In this document: piece after piece, positions 1 to 5,184 of the stretch
Position numbering within the stretch: position 1 is the stretch's first letter
Layout: each line of letters starts with the position of its first letter
NCBI GenBank assembly: GCA_038254435.1
Contig: JBBSGD010000083.1
Coordinates: 1-6,956 of the forward strand
Reading direction: 5' to 3'
DNA length: 6,956 nucleotides
Source: JBBSGD01 sp038254435
GTDB lineage: Bacteria > Actinomycetota > CADDZG01 > WHSQ01
The notes under the pieces: model-generated
Told to the model about the DNA's origin: nothing
The model's input: only the letters and a program-made list of their open reading frames with translations
The model's database searches: none
Position numbers and translations under genes: made by a program

Positions 1-437
1 ACCCCGATTCCCACGAGGGCGAGCAGACCCGCCTGCTCCCAGCGATCGTGCTCGGCCCACTGTGCGTCGCCGAGCATCACCCCTGCCTTCTCGTAGGGAC
101 GTTCGGGGTGTCTCTTCGACAGGGTCATGGCCATGTCGAGATAGGTCACCCCGGCCGCGAACGCGGCCTCGAAGATGGGCGGATTGAAGCGCGGGTCGCA
201 AGCGTTGACGAGCGCGTCCACCTCGTGCTCCCGCGCGAGCGTCACTATCGAACCTGCGTCCGAGGCGTCGACGTACGCGGCGCTAAAGCGCGACGGGTCA
301 CCGAGAGAATCCATGGCTGCCTTCGCGCGGGTCTCGTCGATGTCGGCAAGGACCAGGTGGTCGAGGAACGATCGCCCTTTCGCAACCGCGCCGATGGCGG
401 CCCCAACCCCTCCGGCTCCGACCACGAGAGCTCGCAT
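1..437 (-). CDS. Saccharopine dehydrogenase-like NAD(P)-binding oxidoreductase, C-terminus cut by window edge
   Basis: The visible 145 codons form a Rossmann fold of the saccharopine dehydrogenase / Lys9-like family. Residues 1-12 (MRALVVGAGGVG) are the first beta strand and the glycine-rich dinucleotide loop. An acidic residue at the end of the second strand (D32 in LVLADID) suggests NAD rather than NADP. Residues 73-82 (VDALVNACDP) and 95-104 (AGVTYLDMAM) match the conserved strands of this family, in which a catalytic domain follows; here that domain lies beyond base 1. Family members act on amino-acid or polyamine-like substrates, and the substrate here cannot be told. The ATG at 437 puts the nucleotide loop at the usual distance from the N-terminus. 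An in-frame ATG at 446 would add MWW. Neither has a clear Shine-Dalgarno site. The gene lies 338 bases downstream of the acetyltransferase, behind a terminator-like hairpin, so it probably has its own promoter. Confidence 0.85.
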   Translation of the reverse strand, partial: MRALVVGAGGVGAAIGAVAKGRSFLDHLVLADIDETRAKAAMDSLGDPSRFSAAYVDASDAGSIVTLAREHEVDALVNACDPRFNPPIFEAAFAAGVTYLDMAMTLSKRHPERPYEKAGVMLGDAQWAEHDRWEQAGLLALVGIG

Positions 438-695
438 CCACCACATGCTACGAAGTGGGCCGCTCGCCTCGCTTGGATTCCGTGGAGCGACAAAGCAGGG
501 AATTGACGCCAAAACGGATAGCTCTCCACCGGGCTCGAAAGCACGGCAATGCTCTCGCTACGCACTATTGCGTATGCCCTCGGCCTCAAGTACCGGGCCG
601 GGCGGGGCGATGTTCTTTACATCAGGTCACCTTGCAGACAACACAAGAGGGCAAGGTAACCAGCCGACCGTTCCGCCTCCAACTAACCCCCCCAT
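438..695. other. Non-coding gap with clustered inverted repeats; possible leader of the saccharopine dehydrogenase-like gene
   Basis: No convincing gene is present between 438 and 774; the open frames here are short or continue out of real genes in the wrong frame. Three inverted repeats are visible. Bases 559-564 pair with 569-574 (TACGCA/TGCGTA, loop of 4), extended by two more pairs past a bulged T at 575. Bases 609-613 pair with 619-623 (GATGT/ACATC, loop of 5). Bases 625-635 pair with 651-661 (11 positions, loop of 15); the one mismatch becomes a G-U pair if the RNA is read from the minus strand. Only the minus-strand gene starting at 437 could have this as its leader. I do not recognise a known riboswitch class, tRNA or other RNA family, and no promoter is convincing by eye. 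Confidence 0.35.
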
Positions 696-737
696 AGAAG
701 GGACCCGGGCACTCCTCCCACTGCCCGGGCCCCTTCT
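696..737 (-). terminator. Strong terminator-like hairpin after the mgtC-acetyltransferase unit
   Basis: Bases 696-702 (AGAAGGG) pair with 731-737 (CCCTTCT), then after one A/C mismatch (703/730) bases 704-711 (CCCGGGCA) pair perfectly with 722-729 (TGCCCGGG) around a 10-base loop. That gives 15 pairs in a 42-base hairpin. It begins 37 bases beyond the acetyltransferase stop codon, the expected place for its terminator. Neither strand has a proper U-tract, as is common for hairpin terminators in GC-rich actinobacteria. The fold is nearly symmetric, so it could act on either strand. Confidence 0.6.
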
Positions 738-774
738 TCTCATTCGGGCCCCTCGTCCCGGCCACGGGGTCTCT

Positions 775-1284
775 CTAGGTCTGTTCCATGAAATAGACGA
801 TGTGCACCATGTCGCCCCGCAGGATCCTGCGGCCCGCCTTCATTCCTATCTTCCTCGCTACCCTCGCCGAGGCGACGTTCTCGGGCCGGATGAGGCTCAC
901 GAGCCGCGTGACTCCGAGTTTTCCGAAGGCGTGATTGCGGCACGACGCGGCCGCTTCGCTCGCATAGCCGCGCCGCCACAAGCTCCTGTTGACGTGCCAG
1001 CCCACCTCGATCTCGCTCACCCCTTCGACTTCCTGGGGCGACAGGCCGCACTGACCAATGAATCGTCCGTCCTCTCTCAGCACCATCGCCCACAGGCCGA
1101 CGCCCCGGCCGTAGCGCTCCATGTTGCGTTGTATCCAGTAGCTTGCCTCGGCGCGCGTATAGGGCCGCGGATAGAAGCTCATGGTCTGTGCGTCGCCGAG
1201 GATCGCCGCGAGCTCGTCGAGATCGCCCATAGTCTGCTCCCGGAGCACGAGTCGCTCTGTGTCGGGAGGAGACGAATCGCTCAT
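775..1284 (-). CDS. GNAT-family N-acetyltransferase, RimJ/RimL type
   Basis: The 169-residue product has the size and order of an Acetyltransf_3 (RimJ/RimL-like) GNAT domain. It opens with TERLVLRE (residues 9-16). The acetyl-CoA-binding motif A lies at about 94-112 (VGWHV...RRGYASEA, with R104, R105, G106 and A108 forming the pyrophosphate loop). The typical PENVASARVARKIGM segment is at 134-148. The family moves an acetyl group from acetyl-CoA to an amine, such as a protein N-terminus, antibiotic or small metabolite; the acceptor cannot be predicted. It is the second gene after the MgtC-family gene. The ATG at 1284 overlaps the mgtC stop in an ATGA arrangement, with GGAG three bases upstream, which favours translational coupling. 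A GTG at 1293 in the same frame would add three residues but has no Shine-Dalgarno site of its own. It is probably cytoplasmic, with no signal peptide or membrane segment. Confidence 0.9.
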   Translation of the reverse strand: MSDSSPPDTERLVLREQTMGDLDELAAILGDAQTMSFYPRPYTRAEASYWIQRNMERYGRGVGLWAMVLREDGRFIGQCGLSPQEVEGVSEIEVGWHVNRSLWRRGYASEAAASCRNHAFGKLGVTRLVSLIRPENVASARVARKIGMKAGRRILRGDMVHIVYFMEQT

Positions 1285-1955
1285 CCGCTCCACTCGACTT
1301 GTCTCACACCGGGCCTCTCGGAGATCTCCGACACTACCGACTCCATGGCAAGCTTCGGGGGCAGTTTCATAAGGAGGCTGAGGCGATAGCGTCCTTCGGC
1401 GCGCTGGATCGACAGCTTCTCGATCTCGATGCCACGCTCCGCAAGGGACTCGACGAGCTCATAGGGGTGCATGGTGGGATCCGCCTCGAGCTCGAGCTCC
1501 TCGTGCTCGCGCTTCATGCGGGACAAGAACCTGATGCGCACGCGCCTGAGACCCCACAGCGCGAGCAAGACCGCGGCCGTCGTCACGGCGGCGGGGACGT
1601 ACATGCCGAAGGCGATTGCCATGCCGATTGCAGCCACCACCCACAAGCTGGCGGCGGTCGTTAGCCCCCGCACGCTGGTGCCGTGCAGGATTATTGCGCC
1701 GGCCCCGAGGAAGCCGATTCCGGACACGATCTGCGCGGCGATGCGGGACGGATCGAGGACCGTTCGAGGACTGGAGCTGAGCAGCGCGTCGAAACCGAAC
1801 GCCGACGCGAGGGCGAAGAGGCACGCGCCCAGAGCCACCAGGATGTGCGTGCGAAAACCAGCCGGCTGATCCGAGACCTCTCGTTCGAAACCGATGAGTC
1901 CGCCCAGCACGCCGGCAATCAGAAGACGGGCTATCAATTCCAATTCGGTAGGCAT
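1281..1955 (-). CDS. MgtC/SapB family membrane protein
   Basis: The 224-residue product has the full MgtC layout. Hydrophobic segments lie at about 5-23, 37-56, 72-91 and 99-134 (probably two helices). They carry the family signatures: RLLIAGVLGGLIGFERE (10-26), QPAGFRTHILVALGA (30-44), SGIGFLGAGAI (78-88) and VRGLTTAASLWVVAAIG (95-111). After a basic stretch (137-149), residues 150-224 form a soluble C-terminal domain of the ACT-like kind found in the long MgtC subgroup. Members are often labelled Mg2+ transporters, but the studied ones act instead in adaptation to low Mg2+; Salmonella MgtC binds the F1Fo ATP synthase. The role here is unknown. The ATG at 1955 is preceded by GGGAG (1962-1966 on the complementary strand) with a 6-base spacer. 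It is the first gene of a two-gene unit with the acetyltransferase. No Mg2+-sensing leader is evident, since only 232 bases separate it from the divergent gene. Confidence 0.93.
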   Translation of the reverse strand: MPTELELIARLLIAGVLGGLIGFEREVSDQPAGFRTHILVALGACLFALASAFGFDALLSSSPRTVLDPSRIAAQIVSGIGFLGAGAIILHGTSVRGLTTAASLWVVAAIGMAIAFGMYVPAAVTTAAVLLALWGLRRVRIRFLSRMKREHEELELEADPTMHPYELVESLAERGIEIEKLSIQRAEGRYRLSLLMKLPPKLAMESVVSEISERPGVRQVEWSG

Positions 1956-1965
1956 GGGCGGCTCC

Positions 1966-1995
1966 CGAGGCGCTTGGGCGATGTCTCGAGGCGCT
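1966..1995. repeat. 9-bp direct repeat with 21-base period before mgtC, with an inverted copy further upstream
   Basis: CGAGGCGCT occurs at 1966-1974 and again at 1987-1995, a period of 21 bases or two helical turns. The first eight bases recur in inverted orientation at 2072-2079 (GCGCCTCG). All copies sit in the divergent region between the mgtC-family and yjbQ-like genes. The period would suit side-by-side binding of a regulator, but the motif is short and GC-rich, so chance is possible. The first copy touches the mgtC ribosome binding site. Confidence 0.35.
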
Positions 1996-2187
1996 ACCTC
2001 CGCGCCGGATCGGGTCGGCGCCCCCCACCCGAGATCTTTTTTCGGCCATCAGGGTAGCACCGCCATTTCGGGCGCCTCGAGGTCGCTGCGGGACCGCCGG
2101 TGCCCCGGCTTGGCTGTGCCGGCCCTTGCGAAATCGTGTATCTCTGGTAGCAGTCCATCTGTCGGGCGACTCGAGCTAGGGAGAGTT

Positions 2188-2649
2188 GTGAAGTCTCACA
2201 CCGTCTACAAGACCTTCCACACGAGTCAGCGGCGCGAGTTCGTCAGGATCACCGAGGACGTGCAGGCAGCCGTAGACGGTTCGAGCGTGAACGAGGGGAT
2301 GGCGCTCGTATCGGCTATGCACATCACTGCCGGCGTGTGGGTCAACGACGATGAGCCCGGAATTCAAGCGGACGCGCTCGAGTGGCTCGACAAGCTCGCT
2401 CCTCCAACCTGGAAGCCGTCCTCGACCCAGCTAAGCGACTCCCTCCTGCCCAACAACGGCGACTACCGGCATCATCGGGGTGGCGAGGACAACGGGGACG
2501 CCCACCTAAAGAACATGCTCGTGCACCACCAGGTGATCATTCCAGTCACCGATGGCAAGCTGGACCTGGGACCGTGGCAAGCGATCTTCTACTGCGAGTT
2601 CGACGGCCAGCGCGACAAGCGCTTGATCATCAAGGTGCTCGGCGACTAG
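2188..2649 (+). CDS. yjbQ: YjbQ/UPF0047 family protein (labelled secondary thiamine-phosphate synthase)
   Basis: The product (153 residues from the GTG at 2188) is a YjbQ-family protein. Family signatures are EGMALVSAMHITAGVWVNDDEP (residues 36-57, in two blocks), GGEDNGDAHLKNML (98-111) with H106, the strand HQVIIPVTDGKLDLGPWQ (114-131), and FYCEFDGQR (134-142). Family proteins are small compact trimers. E. coli YjbQ can weakly make thiamine phosphate, hence the database name, but the true role is unsettled. The start was chosen because AGGGAGAG (2178-2185) lies just upstream and because the conserved fold begins here; the frame is open back to 1894, but that extension has no family similarity I can see. 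The protein is longer than the usual 130-140 residues, mainly through a polar stretch at about 72-91. It stands alone, divergent from mgtC and convergent with npdG. TTGCGA (2126-2131) could be part of a promoter but has only a poor partner element. Confidence 0.92.
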   Translation: MKSHTVYKTFHTSQRREFVRITEDVQAAVDGSSVNEGMALVSAMHITAGVWVNDDEPGIQADALEWLDKLAPPTWKPSSTQLSDSLLPNNGDYRHHRGGEDNGDAHLKNMLVHHQVIIPVTDGKLDLGPWQAIFYCEFDGQRDKRLIIKVLGD

Positions 2650-2730
2650 GACCCGCTCCGTCCGCAACTTTTCTCACCAGCGTGCGGGAATCGCACGAAT
2701 TTGAGAAAAGTTGAGATGATTAGGACCCGC
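2647..2730. repeat. 10-bp direct repeat flanking the nested hairpin
   Basis: TAGGACCCGC occurs at 2647-2656 and is repeated exactly at 2721-2730. The first copy contains the TAG stop codon of the yjbQ-like gene. The 64 bases between the copies hold the nested inverted repeat at 2665-2713. This is the arrangement expected of a small inserted palindromic element with a target duplication, although chance or local duplication remains possible. No transposase is near. Confidence 0.5.
2665..2713. terminator. Nested perfect hairpin between convergent genes; bidirectional terminator or palindromic repeat element
   Basis: Bases 2665-2676 (CAACTTTTCTCA) are the exact reverse complement of 2702-2713. 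Inside, after a 4-by-4 internal loop, bases 2681-2686 (CGTGCG) pair exactly with 2692-2697 (CGCACG) around the 5-base loop GGAAT. The structure lies 15 bases after the yjbQ-like stop and 41 bases past the npdG stop, so both transcripts run into it. That fits a bidirectional terminator. However, the outer arm is unusually AT-rich for this genome and there is no U-tract after it, so a dispersed palindromic repeat or a protein-binding site is also possible. Confidence 0.55.
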
Positions 2731-2754
2731 GGGTTCCGGCGGCGCGTCCCAAGG

Positions 2755-3426
2755 TCAGCCCAGGCCCGTGATCTTGACCCCGCTGCGGTCTGTCTTGTAG
2801 CGCCGGTTGATGCCGATGAGAAGGGAAGTGATCGGCTCGACGAGGCGGGCGTTCTCGAGCGGGCCCGCGTCGACGAAGCCGATGTCGGGGATCGCCAGCA
2901 CAAGCTCTTCGACCACCGGCTTGCCGGCCTTGGCCCCCACGGTGAGGACGTCGCCCTGAAGCGGAGAGCCAAGGTCCGCCAGCGCCGCAGCAGAGAGCGA
3001 ATGGAAGGCCGCGCACATCGAAACGCTCGAGCCGAGGATGCCGCTTGCCTGCTGCGCGGCCGATCCCTCCCACACCCCGAGCACCCGGCTCGCCCGGCCC
3101 CCTACCGACGCGGCAACGGGCACGGTGCAGTCGACGACGATGGTCCCCTCGCCAACGGACTCGGCGATCGACTTGTACAAGGCCGCCTGACCGGCGAACG
3201 GAACCGTGACGACTACCACCCTGCTGCTCTTCGCGGCCGCAGGATTCAACATTCCCCCACCCCGTGCGGAGGGCACCCTCTGACGCAGGCGGGCAAAGGC
3301 TTGCTCTGCCCGGTCCCCGTCGCGCGAGCCGATGACGATCTCCATCCCGGCGGCCGCCCACCGCAGGGCGAGCCCGAACCCCTCGGCTCCCGTCGCACCG
3401 AGGACGGCTACGCGCTCGAGGGCCAT
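2755..3426 (-). CDS. npdG: NADPH-dependent F420 reductase
   Basis: The 223-residue product closely fits the NADPH:F420 oxidoreductase (NpdG/FNO) family, which passes hydride between NADPH and the deazaflavin cofactor F420. Residues 6-18 (VAVLGATGAEGFG) form the dinucleotide-binding loop. GSRDGD (33-38) supplies the S34 and R35 that in this family bind the 2'-phosphate of NADP. VVVVTVPF (70-77) is the conserved fourth strand, and the C-terminal block 188-211 (GPLENARLVEPITSL followed by LIGINRRYK) is the family hallmark near the F420 site. Length is normal and no key residue looks lost. The ATG at 3426 shares one base with the stop of the mutase gene (TGATG), and no independent Shine-Dalgarno site is seen, so translation is probably coupled to the mutase. 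It is cytoplasmic. In actinobacteria the enzyme usually makes F420H2 for reductases and biosynthetic enzymes. Confidence 0.94.
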   Translation of the reverse strand: MALERVAVLGATGAEGFGLALRWAAAGMEIVIGSRDGDRAEQAFARLRQRVPSARGGGMLNPAAAKSSRVVVVTVPFAGQAALYKSIAESVGEGTIVVDCTVPVAASVGGRASRVLGVWEGSAAQQASGILGSSVSMCAAFHSLSAAALADLGSPLQGDVLTVGAKAGKPVVEELVLAIPDIGFVDAGPLENARLVEPITSLLIGINRRYKTDRSGVKITGLG

Positions 3427-5003
3427 CAGAAGCTCGAAGGCTCGTACTCGCCGAACCGGCCTCGTAGGACATCCGAGACCTCGCCTAGGGTTGCGTATGC
3501 CGCAAGGGCCTCACGCATCGGGTAGAGCAGATTGTGCTCGCCCCGGGCTGCCCCATCGAGCTCCTTGAGGGCCGCGTCGACTGCGGCCTGATCGCGCTCC
3601 TCGCGCACCTTGACTGTGCGCTCGATCTGGTTCCTCTGCAGCTCGGGATCGAGCTCGTGCAGCTCCACCGGCTCCTCTTCGTCGAGCGAGAACTTGTTGA
3701 CTCCGACGACGACGCGGTCCCCGGCTTCGACACCTTGAGCAATACGGAACGCGGCTTCTTCGATCTCGTTCTTCATCCAGCCCGTCTCGATGGCTTCGAC
3801 GGCGCCGCCCAGGTCCTCTATGCGGCGGAGGTACTCGAGAGCCCGCGCTTCGATCTCGTCCGTCAACGACTCAACGAACCAAGAACCTCCGAGCGGATCG
3901 GTCGTGTCGGCGACTCCGGACTCGAACCCGATCACCTGCTGAGTACGAAGGGCCACGCGCGCCGCCTTCTCGCTCGGCAACGACAAAGCTTCGTCGAAGG
4001 AGTTGGTGTGCAGGGACTGCGTTCCGCCGAGCACGGCAGCGAGGGCCTCGAGCGTGGTGCGCACGATGTTGTTCTCGGGTTGCTGCGCTGTGAGCGTCGC
4101 TCCCCCCGTCTGGGTATGGAAGCGGAGCATCATGGACTTGGGGTTCTTGGCCGCGAAACGCTCCTGCATGATGCGCCCCCACAGCCGGCGAGCGGCACGG
4201 AACTTCGCAACCTCTTCGAAGAAGTTCATGTGGCAGGCGAAGAAGAAAGACAGCCGCGGGGCGAAGTCGTCAACGTCGAGGCCGGCATCGATGGCGGCCT
4301 GCACGTAGGCGATTCCGTCGGCGATTGTGAAGGCCACTTCCTGGACGGCCGTGCTTCCCGCCTCACGCATGTGGTAGCCGGAGATCGAGATCGTGTTCCA
4401 GCGAGGCAGCTCGTCGCGGCAATAGGAGAACATGTCTGTGATGATTCGCATGGACGGTTTGGGCGGATAGATGTAGGTCCCGCGCGCCGTGTATTCCTTG
4501 AGGATGTCGTTCTGAGTGGTGCCCGTTACCTTGTCACGCTCGACGCCCTGCTTCTCGGCAACGAGCTCGTAGAGCAGAAGCAGTATCGAAGCGGTCGCGT
4601 TGATGGTCATCGAGGTCGACACCTCGGCCAGAGGAATGTCCTTCAGCAGCGTCTCCATGTCGGCCAGCGAATCGATCGCCACTCCGACGCGCCCGGTCTC
4701 GGCCATCGCCTTGGGGTGATCGGAGTCGTAGCCCATCTGGGTAGGAAGGTCGAAGGCCACCGACAGGCCGGTCTGGCCTGCGTCGAGAAGATAGCGGAAC
4801 CTGCGGTTCGTGGCCTCGGCGCTGCCAAATCCGGCGTACTGGCGCATGGTCCACAAACGCCTCCGGTACATGCCCGCATAGATGCCGCGGGTGAAGGGAG
4901 GGTCCCCGGGGGTACCGATGGCCCCGGATTCTTCCGAAACCGATTCGGGGCCGTACAGCTCCCGGACTTCGATGCCCGCGTCGGTGGTTATTTGTTTGTC
5001 CAC
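3426..5003 (-). CDS. mcmA: Methylmalonyl-CoA mutase large (catalytic) subunit, without B12-binding domain
   Basis: The 525-residue product is the TIM-barrel catalytic chain of an adenosylcobalamin-dependent acyl-CoA mutase, which interconverts methylmalonyl-CoA and succinyl-CoA. Aligning from memory to the Propionibacterium enzyme gives a constant offset of 33: Y56 (in RQYAGF), R174 (in TARGTYIYPP), H211 (in SGYHMREAG) and R250 (in FAPRLSFF) correspond to its Y89, R207, H244 and R283. The Tyr/Arg pair at 56 and 174 marks methylmalonyl-CoA specificity; isobutyryl-CoA mutases have Phe and Gln. Other conserved blocks are GLSVAFDLPTQMGYDSDHP (79-97), QNDILKE (164-170) and GGTQSLHTNS (326-335). 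The protein ends after the barrel with no DxHxxG cobalamin motif, so a separate small B12-binding subunit is needed; none lies in this window. The GTG at 5003 is the chosen start because MDKQITTDAGIEVRELYGP fits the usual N-terminus. It has no obvious Shine-Dalgarno site, and the frame stays open upstream. Confidence 0.95.
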   Translation of the reverse strand: MDKQITTDAGIEVRELYGPESVSEESGAIGTPGDPPFTRGIYAGMYRRRLWTMRQYAGFGSAEATNRRFRYLLDAGQTGLSVAFDLPTQMGYDSDHPKAMAETGRVGVAIDSLADMETLLKDIPLAEVSTSMTINATASILLLLYELVAEKQGVERDKVTGTTQNDILKEYTARGTYIYPPKPSMRIITDMFSYCRDELPRWNTISISGYHMREAGSTAVQEVAFTIADGIAYVQAAIDAGLDVDDFAPRLSFFFACHMNFFEEVAKFRAARRLWGRIMQERFAAKNPKSMMLRFHTQTGGATLTAQQPENNIVRTTLEALAAVLGGTQSLHTNSFDEALSLPSEKAARVALRTQQVIGFESGVADTTDPLGGSWFVESLTDEIEARALEYLRRIEDLGGAVEAIETGWMKNEIEEAAFRIAQGVEAGDRVVVGVNKFSLDEEEPVELHELDPELQRNQIERTVKVREERDQAAVDAALKELDGAARGEHNLLYPMREALAAYATLGEVSDVLRGRFGEYEPSSF

Positions 5004-5184
5004 GAGTTGCCATGCTAGTCGCGCCGACGTGGCCCTTTCGCGCCGTATCAGGGCGGTAGGATGGCCGCCGCAGGGGGTCGTTGCCGATCACCGAAACGGC
5101 CCCGGTCACCGGCGGGAACGCAGCGAGGTGGCTGCTCGATGCCTCCACACGGAGGCACGCGTGAGGAAAGGAGCCGTCCCAGAC
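5004..5184. promoter_or_regulatory. Divergent regulatory region between the mutase-npdG and sdh units
   Basis: The 181 bases separate two operons that start away from each other, so promoters for both must lie here or overlap the gene ends. A perfect palindrome CCGGT-C-ACCGG (5102-5112) could be an operator. No sigma-70-type -10 and -35 pair is convincing by eye on either strand. Towards sdh two small hairpins follow: 5120-5124 with 5131-5135, and 5140-5146 with 5151-5157. Confidence 0.5.
5140..5173 (+). promoter_or_regulatory. sdh leader: hairpin enclosing one Shine-Dalgarno site, followed by a second
   Basis: TGCCTCC (5140-5146) pairs exactly with GGAGGCA (5151-5157) around the loop ACAC. 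The right arm contains GGAGG, placed five bases before an in-frame GTG at 5161. A second site, AAAGGAG (5167-5173), stands 11 bases before the ATG at 5185. The hairpin would hide the first site and leave the second free, which is one reason for preferring the ATG. Whether this is regulatory cannot be told from sequence. Confidence 0.4.

Noticed and set aside
609..665. Possible small SRP RNA on the plus strand, because of TTTAC and CAGGTCA near a stem
   Set aside because: The conserved GGAA-containing domain IV loop is absent and the pairing pattern does not fit.
175..1389. 404-codon open frame on the plus strand across the left part of the window
   Set aside because: It runs antisense through the saccharopine dehydrogenase-like and acetyltransferase genes and through the hairpin-rich gap; its translation is low-complexity and unlike any family I know.
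1459..2049. Minus-strand frame of 196 codons beginning upstream of the MgtC-family gene
   Set aside because: It overlaps the MgtC gene in another frame, and its translation is Arg-rich without a domain; the MgtC frame has strong family motifs and a good ribosome binding site.
1894..2187. N-terminal extension of the YjbQ-like gene
   Set aside because: The extension overlaps the mgtC start and has no family similarity; a Shine-Dalgarno site directly precedes the GTG at 2188.
2701..3525. 274-codon plus-strand frame over npdG
   Set aside because: It is an antisense shadow of npdG, with Arg/Pro-rich translation and no ribosome binding site of note.
3534..5018. 494-codon open frame on the plus strand, opposite the mutase gene
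   Set aside because: It is the complement of a highly conserved enzyme gene in GC-rich DNA, where antisense frames stay open by codon bias. Its translation shows no recognisable domain and is rich in Arg, Gly and His.
5088..5160. Possible cobalamin riboswitch before sdh, given the nearby B12-dependent mutase
   Set aside because: No recognisable B12 box, and the leader is too short for that class.
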